This document shows, one piece after another, positions 21,258 to 31,612 of a DNA stretch of 64,000 nucleotides. The position numbers and the translations under genes are program-made. The notes beneath the pieces are model-generated. The model saw nothing but the letters and a program-made list of their open reading frames with translations, had not been told where the DNA came from and did no database searches. The DNA comes from Paraglaciecola polaris LMG 21857 (lineage in GTDB: Bacteria > Pseudomonadota > Gammaproteobacteria > Enterobacterales > Alteromonadaceae): NCBI RefSeq assembly GCF_000315055.1, contig NZ_BAER01000024.1, forward strand, positions 62,001 through 126,000. The letters are read 5' to 3'. Position 1 is the stretch's first letter, and each line of letters opens with the position of its first letter.

Positions 21258-21669
21258 GTATTGCTCTCCTCAGAAAAGTTCTGTTTGCGATAAGCCGCAT
21301 TATATGATGTTTATCGGGGAAAATTGGCGCTATTTGTACTCAGGTTGACGCCAGAAGTCAATTTAAAACCATTTTTGCTTAATAATTATTCACTTCTATT
21401 CTACCCTAAATATTCACCGTAATTATGCATGTAATTTATGCTTGATTATAAGCCGTTAATAACGAACAACAATTGTATTTATTGGCGCTGCTGGATATAC
21501 TCCTGCTTGTCGTCTAGCTCTTGTTAACAAGAATAATTATAGCAACAAATTGTTTACAATTTGCTAACAGGATGGGCGGCAGGACACATGTATCTTTAAG
21601 CGATTGGTTATGTGCAACACATTTCCAAACAATGACTAGACAACCTACGGGTAAAACAGGCATCAAAAC
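21258..21669. promoter_or_regulatory. gltA-sdhC divergent regulatory region
   Basis: A 412-base gap with no gene. Within it I see a sigma-70-like promoter toward sdhC (21473-21501), a 14-bp perfect palindrome TCTTGTTAACAAGA (21519-21532), and a pair of repeats TTGTTTAC / TTGCTAAC 11 bases apart (21550-21568) that resemble an ArcA box. The gltA promoter should lie in the left half, but I cannot place it convincingly. Confidence 0.6.
21473..21501 (+). promoter_or_regulatory. Putative sigma-70 promoter of sdhCDAB
   Basis: TTGTAT (-35, 21473-21478) and TATACT (-10, 21496-21501) are separated by exactly 17 bases. It lies about 170 bases upstream of the sdhC start, leaving a long 5' leader that contains the palindrome and the ArcA-like repeats. 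Confidence 0.5.
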
Positions 21670-22044
21670 GTGAAAAAGCAGAGACCAGTTAATTTACAAC
21701 TAAATACAATCAGTTTTCCCCCTGCAGCTATAACATCTATCCTTCATCGCATAACGGGCGTCGCAATGTTTTTTGCGTTGTTGTTTGTGATTTGGGCTTG
21801 GGCGGAATCTGTATCTTCTCCAGACGGTTTTGCATTTGTGCAAGAACAAATGTCAGGAGTTATCGGTAAGATAATCGCAATCGGTACTATCTCAGCACTG
21901 ACTTATCATATACTTGGCGGCTTACGTCATTTAGTGATGGACATGGGGCATTGGGAAGAACTTGAGTCAGGCAACAATAGCGCGAAGATTGTTATTGGTT
22001 TGTGGATTGTACTGACCGTCGTTGTAGGAGTTTTATTATGCTAA
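21670..22044 (+). CDS. sdhC: Succinate dehydrogenase cytochrome b556 subunit SdhC
   Basis: Membrane anchor that binds haem b and quinone in complex II. The 124-aa product starts at GTG 21670 (KKQRPVNLQL), has the family motif SILHRITGV near residue 27, three membrane helices, and the haem-ligand region in LTYHILGGLRHLVMDMG. It overlaps sdhD by 7 bases. The operon order sdhC-D-A-B is standard. Confidence 0.95.
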   Translation: MKKQRPVNLQLNTISFPPAAITSILHRITGVAMFFALLFVIWAWAESVSSPDGFAFVQEQMSGVIGKIIAIGTISALTYHILGGLRHLVMDMGHWEELESGNNSAKIVIGLWIVLTVVVGVLLC

Positions 22045-22385
22045 CTAACCAAGCGAATTTTAAGCGCGATGGTGTACAAGATTATGTCACCGTACGTGCA
22101 ACTGCGATCATTATGACCGCGTTTACGTTTTATATGCTGTGGTTTTTCCTTAGCACCCCGACAGTGACTTACGAAATCTGGCACGGTTTGTTTTCATCTT
22201 TAGCCATGAAAGTATTCACTTTTGCAGCACTGGTATCAGTGATGCTGCATATCAGAATCGGTTTTTGGCAAGTGCTAACCGATTACGTTAAATCAACAGG
22301 CCTTCGCGCCGTTGTGCAATTTTTTATTAACCTAGTAGCGTTTGTATATGTTGCTGTGGGTTTATTTGTTTTGTGGGGTCTATAA
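22038..22385 (+). CDS. sdhD: Succinate dehydrogenase membrane anchor SdhD
   Basis: Second membrane anchor of complex II, 115 aa with three helices. GVQDYVTVRATAIIM at the start and VMLHIRIGFWQVLTDYVK in the middle match SdhD, including the His and the Asp-Tyr pair near the haem and quinone site. ATG 22038 lies inside the end of sdhC, the usual overlap; a longer in-frame reading from 22002 is not family-like. sdhA begins on the base after the stop. Confidence 0.94.
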   Translation: MLTNQANFKRDGVQDYVTVRATAIIMTAFTFYMLWFFLSTPTVTYEIWHGLFSSLAMKVFTFAALVSVMLHIRIGFWQVLTDYVKSTGLRAVVQFFINLVAFVYVAVGLFVLWGL

Positions 22386-24155
22386 ATGGGTATTCCAGTT
22401 CACGAGTATGATGCGGTTGTAATTGGTGCTGGCGGTGCAGGTATGCGTGCTGCATTACAAATTTCCGAGTCAGGAAAGTCTTGCGCGTTATTATCAAAAG
22501 TATTCCCAACCCGTTCACACACAGTGTCAGCTCAAGGCGGTATTACGGTCGCCTTAGGTAACTCCCATGAAGATAACTGGGAATGGCACATGTATGACAC
22601 CGTTAAAGGGTCAGATTACATTGGTGATCAAGACGCTATTGAATACATGTGCAAAACCGGCCCTGAAGCCATTATTGAAATGGAAAACATGGGGTTACCT
22701 TTTTCACGTTTCGAAAACGGAAAAATTTATCAACGCCCTTTTGGTGGCCAATCACAGAATTTTGGCGGCGAGCAGGGTGCACGTACTGCGGCTGCAGCTG
22801 ATAGAACAGGCCATGCGTTATTGCATTTGTTGTATCAACAAAACGTAAAGAATAAAACGAAAGTATTCAGTGAGTGGTATGCACTTGATTTAGTGAAAAA
22901 CCAAGACGGTGACGTTGTTGGTTGTACCGCTATCGACATTGAAAGTGGCGAAGTGGTTTTCTTCAAATCAAAAGCAGTCGTATTAGCAACCGGTGGCGCA
23001 GGACGTATCTTCGCTTCTACCACCAATGCTCACATCAATACTGGTGACGGTGTTGGTATGGCGATACGTGCTGGTGTGCCCATGCAAGACATGGAAATGT
23101 GGCAATTCCACCCGACCGGTATAGCAGGCGCAGGTACATTAGTGACCGAAGGTTGTCGTGGTGAAGGGGGTTACCTTCTGAATAAAGACGGTGAGCGCTT
23201 CATGGAACGTTATGCACCTAACGCGAAAGATTTAGCTGGTCGTGATGTTGTTGCCCGCTCGATGATGACGGAGATCCGCGAAGGTCGTGGATTTGACGGT
23301 CCTTTAGGTCCGCATTTGAAATTGAAACTTGATCATCTAGGTAAAGACGTACTCGAGTCACGCTTACCAGGTATCCTTGAATTGTCGCGTACTTTCGCTC
23401 ACGTTGATCCGGTAAAAGAGCCCATCCCCGTGATTCCTACGTGTCATTATATGATGGGTGGCATTCCGACTAACGTAAATGGACAAGCATTAAGTATTGA
23501 TGCCCAAGGCAATGAAAAACCGATTCAAGGCTTATTCGCCTGCGGTGAAATTGCATGTGTATCTGTGCATGGTGCAAACCGCCTTGGTGGTAACTCATTG
23601 CTTGATTTGGTGGTATTTGGTCGTGCGACAGGTTTACACCTTGGCAAAGCAATCGATGAAATTGAAAGCCGTGAAGCCACAGCTGATGACATCGACGCAG
23701 CATTAACGCGTTTTAACCGTTGGGAAAACTCCGAAGCGGGTAAAGGTGAAGATCCGGTTCAAATCAAGAAAGACTTGCAGCAATGTATGCAGCTTAACTT
23801 CTCTGTATTCCGAGAAGGCGATGCCATGGCTGAAGGTCTGAAAGAGCTCGGCGAAATTCGTGAGCGTTTGAAAAATGCTCGTTTAGATGACAAGAGTAGC
23901 GATTTCAACACTGCGCGTATTGAGTGCCTAGAATTAGACAACTTGATGGAAACGGCATACAGCACGGCTGTTGCAGCAAACTTCCGTACAGAAAGTCGTG
24001 GTGCACACAGTCGCTTCGATTTCCCAGACCGTGATGACGCGAATTGGTTATGTCACTCCGTTTACTTGCCTGAAGGCGACAAAATGTTGAAACGTGACGT
24101 AAATATGACACCTAAACTACGTGAGGCTTTCCCACCGAAAGCCAGAACTTACTAA
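22386..24155 (+). CDS. sdhA: Succinate dehydrogenase flavoprotein subunit SdhA
   Basis: Catalytic subunit oxidising succinate to fumarate. The 589-aa protein has the FAD dinucleotide motif [14 protein letters not shown], the His that carries covalent FAD (His45 in SHTVSAQGG), the active-site HPTGI region, [12 protein letters not shown], and the C-terminal [18 protein letters not shown]. Length and order match E. coli SdhA. It abuts sdhD with no gap. Confidence 0.98.
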   Translation: MGIPVHEYDAVVIGAGGAGMRAALQISESGKSCALLSKVFPTRSHTVSAQGGITVALGNSHEDNWEWHMYDTVKGSDYIGDQDAIEYMCKTGPEAIIEMENMGLPFSRFENGKIYQRPFGGQSQNFGGEQGARTAAAADRTGHALLHLLYQQNVKNKTKVFSEWYALDLVKNQDGDVVGCTAIDIESGEVVFFKSKAVVLATGGAGRIFASTTNAHINTGDGVGMAIRAGVPMQDMEMWQFHPTGIAGAGTLVTEGCRGEGGYLLNKDGERFMERYAPNAKDLAGRDVVARSMMTEIREGRGFDGPLGPHLKLKLDHLGKDVLESRLPGILELSRTFAHVDPVKEPIPVIPTCHYMMGGIPTNVNGQALSIDAQGNEKPIQGLFACGEIACVSVHGANRLGGNSLLDLVVFGRATGLHLGKAIDEIESREATADDIDAALTRFNRWENSEAGKGEDPVQIKKDLQQCMQLNFSVFREGDAMAEGLKELGEIRERLKNARLDDKSSDFNTARIECLELDNLMETAYSTAVAANFRTESRGAHSRFDFPDRDDANWLCHSVYLPEGDKMLKRDVNMTPKLREAFPPKARTY

Positions 24156-24169
24156 GAGGAGTGCAGCAT

Positions 24170-24880
24170 ATGCAATTATCATTTTCTGTTTATCGCTATA
24201 ACCCAGATGTAGACAATGCTCCTCGTATGCAAGACTACACGCTTGAGGTTGAAGAAGGTCAAGACATGATGGTGCTTGATGCACTTATCGCGTTGAAAGA
24301 AAAAGATCCAACGTTGTCCTTCCGTCGTTCCTGCCGTGAGGGCGTTTGTGGCTCTGATGGTATGAACATGAACGGTAAAAATGGTTTGGCGTGTATCACG
24401 CCGCTGTCTACGTTTGGCCGTAAGAAGATCATCGTACGTCCTTTACCGGGCATGCCAGTGGTACGTGACTTAGTCGTCGATCTATCTCAGTTTTACAATC
24501 AGTACGAAAAAATTAAGCCATTCTTAATTAATGATAATAACCAGCCTCCTGCGCGTGAGTTTTTACAATCACCTGAAGAGCGTGAGAAGTTAGATGGATT
24601 ATACGAGTGCATTTTATGTGCATGTTGTTCATCATCATGCCCTTCGTTTTGGTGGAACCCCGATAAGTTTATCGGCCCTGCTGGTTTATTACACGCTTAC
24701 CGCTTTTTAGCGGATAGCCGTGATACCGCAACAGAACAACGTTTAGGTGATCTTGATGACGCATTTAGTGTGTTTCGTTGTCACGGGATCATGAACTGCG
24801 TTAGTGTCTGTCCAAAAGGATTAAACCCGACTAAAGCGATAGGCCAAATCAAGTCGTTGCTGTTACAGCGGGCTGTTTAG
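24170..24880 (+). CDS. sdhB: Succinate dehydrogenase iron-sulfur subunit SdhB
   Basis: Carries electrons from FAD to quinone through three Fe-S centres. The 236-aa product shows the 2Fe-2S ligands (SCREGVCGSDG, then C in NGLAC), the 4Fe-4S set CILCACCSSSCP, and the 3Fe-4S set in CHGIMNCVSVCPKGLNP. ATG 24170 has GAGGAG at the right distance; GTG 24161 lies within that ribosome-binding region and is unlikely. A terminator follows, before sucA. Confidence 0.97.
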   Translation: MQLSFSVYRYNPDVDNAPRMQDYTLEVEEGQDMMVLDALIALKEKDPTLSFRRSCREGVCGSDGMNMNGKNGLACITPLSTFGRKKIIVRPLPGMPVVRDLVVDLSQFYNQYEKIKPFLINDNNQPPAREFLQSPEEREKLDGLYECILCACCSSSCPSFWWNPDKFIGPAGLLHAYRFLADSRDTATEQRLGDLDDAFSVFRCHGIMNCVSVCPKGLNPTKAIGQIKSLLLQRAV

Positions 24881-24922
24881 TTTTTAATTCTGTAAGTTAG
24901 GTCTGCAGAATGATAATGTCTA

Positions 24923-24956
24923 AATAGCCATCCCGAACAGGGTGGCTATTTTTTTG
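24923..24956 (+). terminator. Intrinsic terminator after sdhB
   Basis: AATAGCCA-T-CCC pairs with GGGTGGCTATT around a GAACA loop (one bulged T), followed by a run of Ts. It separates sdhCDAB from sucA, so the suc genes need readthrough or a promoter of their own in 24957-25055. Confidence 0.8.
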
Positions 24957-25055
24957 TTTTCAAACTGCAGTTTAAGGTGAGCATCCGCAAACCTTTAAAG
25001 GTCGTGTGCAGCAGCACATTTAATTGTGAGTCTTACTACAAATCAAGGGACAACA

Positions 25056-27878
25056 ATGCAACAAAGCGTGATGAAAGCATGGTGGGAATCTTCTCACATG
25101 GCTGGTGGCAACGCTGCTTATGTAGAAGAATTATACGAAGCATATCTCGATGACGCAAAAAGCGTATCCGATGAATGGCGTGCTATTTTCGATAAATTAC
25201 CTAAGGTTGAAGGCGCTGAGGTTGAGACCAAGCACAGTGAAATTCGTGACCAATTTCGTGCATTAGCTGCACTTGGCCCTGTTGCTAGAGCAGGAACGGT
25301 TTCAAAAGGCACATCTAATGCCAGTGACGAGAAGCAAGTTAAAGTATTACAGCTTATCAATGCTTATCGTTTTCGCGGTCATCAGCATGCCAACCTCGAC
25401 CCTTTAGAGCTTTGGAAACAACCGAGAGTTCGCGATCTTGAGTTATCGCATCATTCGTTATCGGAACAAGATTTTGAAACAGTATTCAACATTGGTTCGT
25501 ATGCCATAGGCCAAGACAGTATGAAGTTGGGTGATTTATTTAAATCACTAAATCGTACCTATTGTGGCTCTATCGGTACCGAGTACATGCACATTACCGA
25601 CACTGAACAAAAGCGTTGGTTACAAGACCGTATTGAATCTGTGCAAGCTAAACCTCAAATCCCTCGCGATGAAAAAGTATCGATTCTTAAAGGTCTTATT
25701 TCTGCCGATGGCATGGAAAAATACCTAGGGGCTAAATTCCCAGGAGCGAAACGTTTCTCTTTAGAAGGTGGTGATGCGTTAGTTCCGATGCTAAAAGGCT
25801 TAATTAGCCACGCGGGCGATCACGGTACCAAAGAAGTGGTTATTGGTATGGCTCACCGAGGACGTATTAACGTTCTGGTAAACGTACTAGGTAAAAACCC
25901 TTCCGTTTTATTTGATGAGTTCTCAGGTAAGCATGACAACACTTTAGGTGCTGGCGATGTTAAATACCACGCAGGTTACTCTTCAGATTACGCTACGCCG
26001 GGTGGCAACGTGCATTTAGCACTAGCATTTAACCCGTCTCACTTAGAAATCGTTAATCCAGTGGTTATTGGTTCGGTGCGGGCTCGTCTAGATCGCAGAA
26101 ATTGTACGGATGGCTCAGTTGTTTTGCCTATTACTATTCATGGTGACTCGGCGATTGCTGGCCAAGGTGTAGTGCAAGAAACATTTAACATGTCTCAAAC
26201 TCGCGGCTTTAAAGTGGGTGGGACGGTGCGTATCGTTATCAACAACCAAGTTGGCTTTACGACATCGAATAGCGAAGATACACGCTCTACTCAGTACTGT
26301 ACTGATATTGCGAAAATGGTTCAGGCACCTATATTCCATGTGAATTCAGATGATCCTGAAGCGGTTATGTTCGTGACCAAATTGGCATTAGATTACCGCA
26401 ACAAATTTAAACGTGACGTGGTCATTGACCTAGTTTGTTATCGCCGCCACGGACACAACGAAGCTGATGAGCCAAGTGCAACTCAGCCAGTGATGTATAA
26501 AAAGATCAAGAAGCATGCTGTTCCGCGTCAATTGTATGCAGAGCAGTTGTTAGCTGAAGGCTCTATCGAATCCCATGAAATAGATAAGTTAGTGTCAGAT
26601 TATCGCGCCGCACTTGATCATGGTGCCTGTGTGGTGGAAGAGTGGCGCCCGATGACAGAGCATTCGGTAGATTGGACACCATACTTGGGCCATAGTTGGG
26701 ATGTGCCTTACAACAACGCCATTAGTGTAGATAAAATACGCGAATTGGGGCAGAAGCTGTGTAGTTTCCCAGAAAGAATCAAGTTGCAATCCCGAGTCGG
26801 TAAACTCTATCAAGACCGAACAGCTATGATCGATGGGGAAAAACCTCTCGATTGGGGTATGGCGGAGAATCTTGCTTACGCCTCGATAGTTGATGGTGGT
26901 TTGGATATCCGCATGACAGGACAAGATTCTGGACGTGGAACCTTTTTCCATCGTCATGCTGTGCTTCACAGCCAATCAGATGGCGAGACTTATATGCCCT
27001 TGGCACACTTGCATGAAAAGCAAGGTACCATGGAAATATACGACTCCGTGTTATCTGAAGCGGCAGTGTTAGCATTTGAATTTGGTTATGCGACGGCAGA
27101 ACCCGGTACCTTAACAATCTGGGAAGCCCAGTTCGGCGATTTCGCCAACGGTGCGCAAGTGGTGATAGACCAATTTCTTAGTTCAGGTGAAGCGAAGTGG
27201 GGTCGTTTGTGCGGCTTAACCATGTTGCTTCCTCATGGCTACGAAGGACAAGGTCCTGAGCACAGCTCGGCACGTCTAGAGCGTTTCTTACAAATGTGTG
27301 CTGATCATAATTGGCAAGTATGTGTGCCTTCAACACCTGCACAGGTATTTAACATGTTACGCCGTCAAGCTATACGCCCAATGCGTAAGCCATTGATCGT
27401 GATGTCGCCTAAGTCATTGTTGCGTCATCCGTTAGCGGTTTCTTCACTAGAAGAATTGTCCACTGGTGTATTCCAAAACGTGATTGATGAGATTGACGAA
27501 ATGGATGCCGCTAAGGTCAAGCGCGTCGTGATGTGTTCGGGTAAAGTTTATTATGACTTGCTTGATCAACGTCGTAAGAGTGAACAAGATGACGTGGCGA
27601 TCATACGTATCGAGCAGTTATATCCGTTCCCTCATGCTGAAATTGAACCTATCGTCGAAAAGTTCAAACATGTTACCGATTGGGTTTGGTGTCAAGAAGA
27701 GCCACAGAACCAGGGCGCTTGGTATTGCAGCCAACACCATTTCTGGTCCGCTATTCCAAACGGCGCAAAACTTAACTATGCCGGTCGTAACGCATCAGCG
27801 TCACCTGCGGTAGGATATATTTCTGTTCACAACCAACAACAAAAAGACTTGGTTGATGATGCATTAACTATTAAATAA
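25056..27878 (+). CDS. sucA: 2-oxoglutarate dehydrogenase E1 component
   Basis: Thiamine-diphosphate decarboxylase of the 2-oxoglutarate dehydrogenase complex. The 940-aa product has the N-terminal E2-binding segment (GGNAAYVEELYEAYLDDAKSV), HRFRGHQHANLDPL-type sequence, the ThDP region MAHRGRINVLVNVLGK and FNPSHLEIVNPVV, GDSAIAGQGVVQET, and the C-terminal half with HSSARLERFLQ. ATG 25056 follows CAAGGGACAA; an in-frame GTG at 25026 is less likely. No lpd (E3) gene is present in this cluster, so E3 must be supplied from elsewhere, probably the pyruvate dehydrogenase locus. Confidence 0.97.
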   Translation: MQQSVMKAWWESSHMAGGNAAYVEELYEAYLDDAKSVSDEWRAIFDKLPKVEGAEVETKHSEIRDQFRALAALGPVARAGTVSKGTSNASDEKQVKVLQLINAYRFRGHQHANLDPLELWKQPRVRDLELSHHSLSEQDFETVFNIGSYAIGQDSMKLGDLFKSLNRTYCGSIGTEYMHITDTEQKRWLQDRIESVQAKPQIPRDEKVSILKGLISADGMEKYLGAKFPGAKRFSLEGGDALVPMLKGLISHAGDHGTKEVVIGMAHRGRINVLVNVLGKNPSVLFDEFSGKHDNTLGAGDVKYHAGYSSDYATPGGNVHLALAFNPSHLEIVNPVVIGSVRARLDRRNCTDGSVVLPITIHGDSAIAGQGVVQETFNMSQTRGFKVGGTVRIVINNQVGFTTSNSEDTRSTQYCTDIAKMVQAPIFHVNSDDPEAVMFVTKLALDYRNKFKRDVVIDLVCYRRHGHNEADEPSATQPVMYKKIKKHAVPRQLYAEQLLAEGSIESHEIDKLVSDYRAALDHGACVVEEWRPMTEHSVDWTPYLGHSWDVPYNNAISVDKIRELGQKLCSFPERIKLQSRVGKLYQDRTAMIDGEKPLDWGMAENLAYASIVDGGLDIRMTGQDSGRGTFFHRHAVLHSQSDGETYMPLAHLHEKQGTMEIYDSVLSEAAVLAFEFGYATAEPGTLTIWEAQFGDFANGAQVVIDQFLSSGEAKWGRLCGLTMLLPHGYEGQGPEHSSARLERFLQMCADHNWQVCVPSTPAQVFNMLRRQAIRPMRKPLIVMSPKSLLRHPLAVSSLEELSTGVFQNVIDEIDEMDAAKVKRVVMCSGKVYYDLLDQRRKSEQDDVAIIRIEQLYPFPHAEIEPIVEKFKHVTDWVWCQEEPQNQGAWYCSQHHFWSAIPNGAKLNYAGRNASASPAVGYISVHNQQQKDLVDDALTIK

Positions 27879-27887
27879 GGATCCAGT

Positions 27888-29390
27888 ATGTCAATAGATA
27901 TTAAAGTACCGGTATTGCCAGAATCTGTGGCCGATGCATCAATTGCCACTTGGCATGTAAAGGTAGGTGAACAGGTTACTCGCGATCAAAACTTGGTTGA
28001 TATCGAAACCGATAAAGTGGTACTTGAAGTGGTTGCGCCCGCTGATGGAGTGTTGAGTGATATCCTTGATGAAGAAGGTGCAACGGTATTAGGTGAGCAA
28101 GTCATTGCTAAATTTGAAGAGGGAGCTGGCGCGGCACAAGCTAAAGAGCAAAGTGCACCAGCTACAGAGAATAAATCCAGTAATAAATCCAGCAATAAAG
28201 GTGAGTCAGTGGAGATTAAAGTACCTGTGCTGCCCGAATCAGTGGCAGATGCAACCATAGCAACGTGGCATGTTCAACCGGGCGAAGCGGTTTCTCGTGA
28301 CCAGAATTTAGTTGATATTGAAACCGATAAAGTGGTTTTAGAAGTGGTTGCGCCAGCCGATGGCACCTTGAGCGAAATTCTTGCTCAAGAAGGTGAAACG
28401 GTTATGGGCGAGCAAGTTATTGCTAGTTTCGCATCAGGCGCTGCACCAGCCAAAGCTGATGCACCTGCTGCCAGTAGTGATAATGACAAGGCAAGTGGTG
28501 CGGAAAATGACGCACTTAGCCCATCTGTTCGTCGTTTATTGTCAGAAAAAGGCATTGATGCTGCAAGCATTAAAGGCACAGGCAAAGGCGGTCGTGTGAC
28601 CAAAGAAGACGTTGAGAAATCATTGTCTGCGCCAAGTAAAGCCGCGGCTCCAGCTAAAGCAACCACTGAAGCGCCAGCGCCTGCTGGTGAACGCACTGAA
28701 AAACGTGTTCCTATGACTCGTTTGCGCAAAACGATTGCCACGCGTCTACTTGAAGCGAAGAACTCCACAGCGATGCTGACGACGTTTAACGAAGTGAACA
28801 TGAAACCCATCATGGATCTTCGTAAGCAATATCAAGAGTCGTTCGAAAAACGCCACGGTATTCGTTTAGGTTTCATGTCTTTCTATGTGAAAGCCGTGAC
28901 CGAAGCCCTTAAACGTTTCCCTGAAGTGAATGCTTCTCTTGACGGTGATGATATTTGTTATCATAACTATTTTGACATATCGATAGCGGTTTCTACCCCT
29001 CGTGGTTTGGTTACACCTGTATTGCGAGACTGTGACAATTTGGGTATGGCAGGCATCGAAGGTGGTATTAAAGCACTTGCACTTAAAGGTCGTGACGGTA
29101 AGTTGTCAATGGCAGATATGCAAGGCGGTAACTTCACTATCACAAACGGTGGTGTGTTCGGTTCTTTGCTTTCAACGCCTATTATTAATCTACCCCAGAG
29201 TGCTATCTTAGGAATGCATAAAATCCAAGATCGTCCTATGGCGGTAAATGGTAAGGTGGAAATCTTACCTATGATGTATTTAGCACTTTCTTATGATCAT
29301 AGAATCATCGACGGTAGAGAGTCGGTTAGTTTCTTGGTTACGATCAAAGAAATGTTAGAGGATCCAACGCGTCTGCTACTGGATGTATAA
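27888..29390 (+). CDS. sucB: 2-oxoglutarate dehydrogenase E2 (succinyltransferase) with two lipoyl domains
   Basis: Core enzyme transferring the succinyl group to CoA. The 500-aa protein has two tandem lipoyl domains: residues ~4-78 with Lys43 in ETDKVVLE, and ~107-182 with Lys148 in the same motif. A Ser/Asn/Lys linker joins them. A peripheral subunit-binding domain ([20 protein letters not shown]) and the catalytic domain ending [13 protein letters not shown] (His471) follow. The classical E. coli SucB is about 405 aa with one lipoyl domain, so the extra ~100 residues are a domain duplication. Catalytic residues identify it as SucB, not AceF, together with its place after sucA. Confidence 0.96.
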   Translation: MSIDIKVPVLPESVADASIATWHVKVGEQVTRDQNLVDIETDKVVLEVVAPADGVLSDILDEEGATVLGEQVIAKFEEGAGAAQAKEQSAPATENKSSNKSSNKGESVEIKVPVLPESVADATIATWHVQPGEAVSRDQNLVDIETDKVVLEVVAPADGTLSEILAQEGETVMGEQVIASFASGAAPAKADAPAASSDNDKASGAENDALSPSVRRLLSEKGIDAASIKGTGKGGRVTKEDVEKSLSAPSKAAAPAKATTEAPAPAGERTEKRVPMTRLRKTIATRLLEAKNSTAMLTTFNEVNMKPIMDLRKQYQESFEKRHGIRLGFMSFYVKAVTEALKRFPEVNASLDGDDICYHNYFDISIAVSTPRGLVTPVLRDCDNLGMAGIEGGIKALALKGRDGKLSMADMQGGNFTITNGGVFGSLLSTPIINLPQSAILGMHKIQDRPMAVNGKVEILPMMYLALSYDHRIIDGRESVSFLVTIKEMLEDPTRLLLDV

Positions 29391-29466
29391 TCGGATCTAG
29401 GCGGGTCAATCTTTGATTAACTCGTATCTCGCCGTTGTTGTTTCTATGATATCGGCTAACAAAATC

Positions 29467-29489
29467 AAGCTGCCAAGCGCGGCTTTTTT
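29467..29489 (+). terminator. Intrinsic terminator between sucB and sucC
   Basis: AAGCTGC (29467-29473) pairs with GCGGCTT (29479-29485), with one U-G wobble in RNA and a CAAGC loop, followed by TTTT. It ends only about 24 bases before the sucC ATG at 29514, too close for an ordinary promoter to fit between them. It therefore looks like a partial terminator that tunes sucCD against sucAB. Confidence 0.65.
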
Positions 29490-29513
29490 CTTAAACAAAA
29501 CGGATAGAAAACC

Positions 29514-30683
29514 ATGAATTTGCATGAATATCAGGGTAAACAATTATTCGCTGAATACGGTTTACCTGTATCTGAAGGATATGCTGCGGAAACTCCGCAG
29601 GCAGCAGTTGAAGCTGCAGATCGTATTGGCGGTACTGAATGGGTTGTGAAATGTCAGGTTCACGCTGGTGGTCGCGGTAAAGCAGGTGGCGTTAAGCTTG
29701 TTAAAACCAAAGATGAAATCAAAGCATTTGCTCAAAAATGGCTTGGTCAAAATTTGGTGACTTATCAGACAGATGAAGCTGGGCAACCAGTAAGCAAAAT
29801 CTTGGTAGAAAGCTGTACAGATATTGCCCAAGAATTGTACCTAGGTGCAGTTGTTGACCGTGCCTCTCGTCGTGTCGTTTTCATGGCATCCACTGAAGGT
29901 GGTGTTGAAATCGAGACGGTTGCTGAAGAGACACCAGAAAAAATTCTTAAGGCTGAGATTGATCCTCTTGTAGGTGCTCAACCTTACCAAGCTCGCGAAA
30001 TCGCGTTTAAACTTGGTCTTAAAGGCGTTCAAATCAAACAATTCACTCAAATCTTCATGGGTTTGGCTAAATTGTTCGAAGAAAAAGATATCGCACTAAT
30101 TGAAGTTAACCCGCTTGTTATTAAAGAAGACGGCAACCTTCATTGTCTTGATGCGAAAGTCGCAATGGACAGCAATGCTGCTTATCGTCAGCCTAAGCTG
30201 ACAGAAATGCACGATCCTTCACAAGAAGATGCTCGTGAAGCTCAAGCAGCTAAGTGGGAACTTAACTATGTAGCACTTGATGGCAACATCGGTTGTATGG
30301 TTAACGGTGCAGGCCTAGCAATGGGTACCATGGATATCGTTAACTTGCATGGCGGTTCTCCTGCTAACTTCCTAGATGTTGGCGGCGGTGCAACTAAAGA
30401 ACGTGTTGCTGAAGCATTCAAAATCATCCTTTCTGACTCAAATGTTGCAGCTGTTTTGGTTAACATTTTTGGTGGTATTGTTCGTTGTGACATGATTGCT
30501 GAAGGTATCATAGGTGCTGTTAAAGAAGTGGGCGTTACCATTCCTGTTGTTGTGCGTTTAGAAGGTACAAACGCAGAGCTTGGCCGTGAAGTATTGGCTA
30601 ACTCAGGTTTAGATATCATCGCTGCTTCTAGTTTAACGGATGCTGCAAAACAAGTTGTTAAAGCTGCCGGAGGTGCCGCATGA
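29514..30683 (+). CDS. sucC: Succinyl-CoA synthetase beta subunit (ADP-forming)
   Basis: Makes succinate and ATP (or GTP) from succinyl-CoA together with SucD. The 389-aa ATP-grasp protein begins [18 protein letters not shown] and has [32 protein letters not shown], the metal- and phosphate-binding [14 protein letters not shown], and [10 protein letters not shown] near the C terminus. Family length is exact. It overlaps sucD by 4 bases (ATGA at 30680). Confidence 0.97.
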   Translation: MNLHEYQGKQLFAEYGLPVSEGYAAETPQAAVEAADRIGGTEWVVKCQVHAGGRGKAGGVKLVKTKDEIKAFAQKWLGQNLVTYQTDEAGQPVSKILVESCTDIAQELYLGAVVDRASRRVVFMASTEGGVEIETVAEETPEKILKAEIDPLVGAQPYQAREIAFKLGLKGVQIKQFTQIFMGLAKLFEEKDIALIEVNPLVIKEDGNLHCLDAKVAMDSNAAYRQPKLTEMHDPSQEDAREAQAAKWELNYVALDGNIGCMVNGAGLAMGTMDIVNLHGGSPANFLDVGGGATKERVAEAFKIILSDSNVAAVLVNIFGGIVRCDMIAEGIIGAVKEVGVTIPVVVRLEGTNAELGREVLANSGLDIIAASSLTDAAKQVVKAAGGAA

Positions 30684-31552
30684 GCGTACTAATCGACAAA
30701 AACACCAAGGTAATCTGTCAAGGTTTCACTGGTGGACAAGGTACTTTCCACTCAGAACAAGCTATCGAATACGGTACACAAATGGTTGGTGGTGTTACAC
30801 CTGGTAAAGGCGGCACAACTCACCTTGGTTTACCTGTTTTCAATACAGTACGTGAAGCGGTTGCAGAAACAGGCGCAACAGCGACTGTTATTTATGTACC
30901 TGCGCCATTCTGTAAAGATTCTATCGTTGAAGCGGCTGATGCTGGTATCGAATTGATCGTGTGCATCACTGAAGGTATTCCTACGCTTGATATGCTTTAC
31001 GTAAAAGAATACGTAAATCGTAAAGGCGTACGTATGATCGGCCCTAACTGCCCAGGTGTTATCACCCCAGGCGAATGTAAGATCGGCATCATGCCTGGTC
31101 ACATCCATAAGCCAGGTAAAGTAGGTATCGTTTCACGTTCTGGTACTTTGACTTACGAAGCTGTAAAGCAAACAACTGATGAAGGTTTCGGTCAATCTAC
31201 CTGTGTTGGTATTGGTGGCGACCCTATCCCGGGTTCAAACTTCATCGACATCCTACAGATGTTCCAAGACGATCCTAAAACTGAAGCAATTGTGATGATT
31301 GGTGAAATTGGCGGAACGGCTGAAGAAGAAGCGGCTGCTTACATCAAAGCTAACATCACTAAACCTGTTGTTTCTTACATTGCTGGTGTTACTGCACCTG
31401 CTGGTAAGCGTATGGGTCATGCTGGTGCAATTATCTCTGGTGGTAAAGGTACAGCTGATGACAAATTTAAAGCTCTTGAAGATGCAGGCGTTAAAACTGT
31501 TCGTTCACTTGCTGACATTGGTCAAGGCCTTCGCGAAATTACCGGTTGGTAA
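30680..31552 (+). CDS. sucD: Succinyl-CoA synthetase alpha subunit
   Basis: Carries the phosphohistidine and binds CoA. The 290-aa product has the CoA-binding [49 protein letters not shown], and the phosphorylated His in [16 protein letters not shown]. The start ATG overlaps the sucC stop, so the two subunits are translated together at equal level. A strong terminator lies 16 bases after the stop. Confidence 0.97.
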   Translation: MSVLIDKNTKVICQGFTGGQGTFHSEQAIEYGTQMVGGVTPGKGGTTHLGLPVFNTVREAVAETGATATVIYVPAPFCKDSIVEAADAGIELIVCITEGIPTLDMLYVKEYVNRKGVRMIGPNCPGVITPGECKIGIMPGHIHKPGKVGIVSRSGTLTYEAVKQTTDEGFGQSTCVGIGGDPIPGSNFIDILQMFQDDPKTEAIVMIGEIGGTAEEEAAAYIKANITKPVVSYIAGVTAPAGKRMGHAGAIISGGKGTADDKFKALEDAGVKTVRSLADIGQGLREITGW

Positions 31553-31567
31553 TCACGTGTGAGCAAT

Positions 31568-31596
31568 AAAAAAACCCGCTAACAGCGGGTTTTTTT
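31568..31596. terminator. Intrinsic terminator after sucD
   Basis: A stem ACCCGCT / AGCGGGT with an AAC loop, flanked by A7 and T7, also usable from the minus strand by the cupin gene at 31613. Confidence 0.92.
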
Positions 31597-31612
31597 ATTT
31601 CTGCAGATTATT

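Noticed and set aside
24881-31552. A missing lpd gene in the suc cluster
   Set aside because: Many gammaproteobacteria share Lpd with the pyruvate dehydrogenase locus, so absence here is not unusual.
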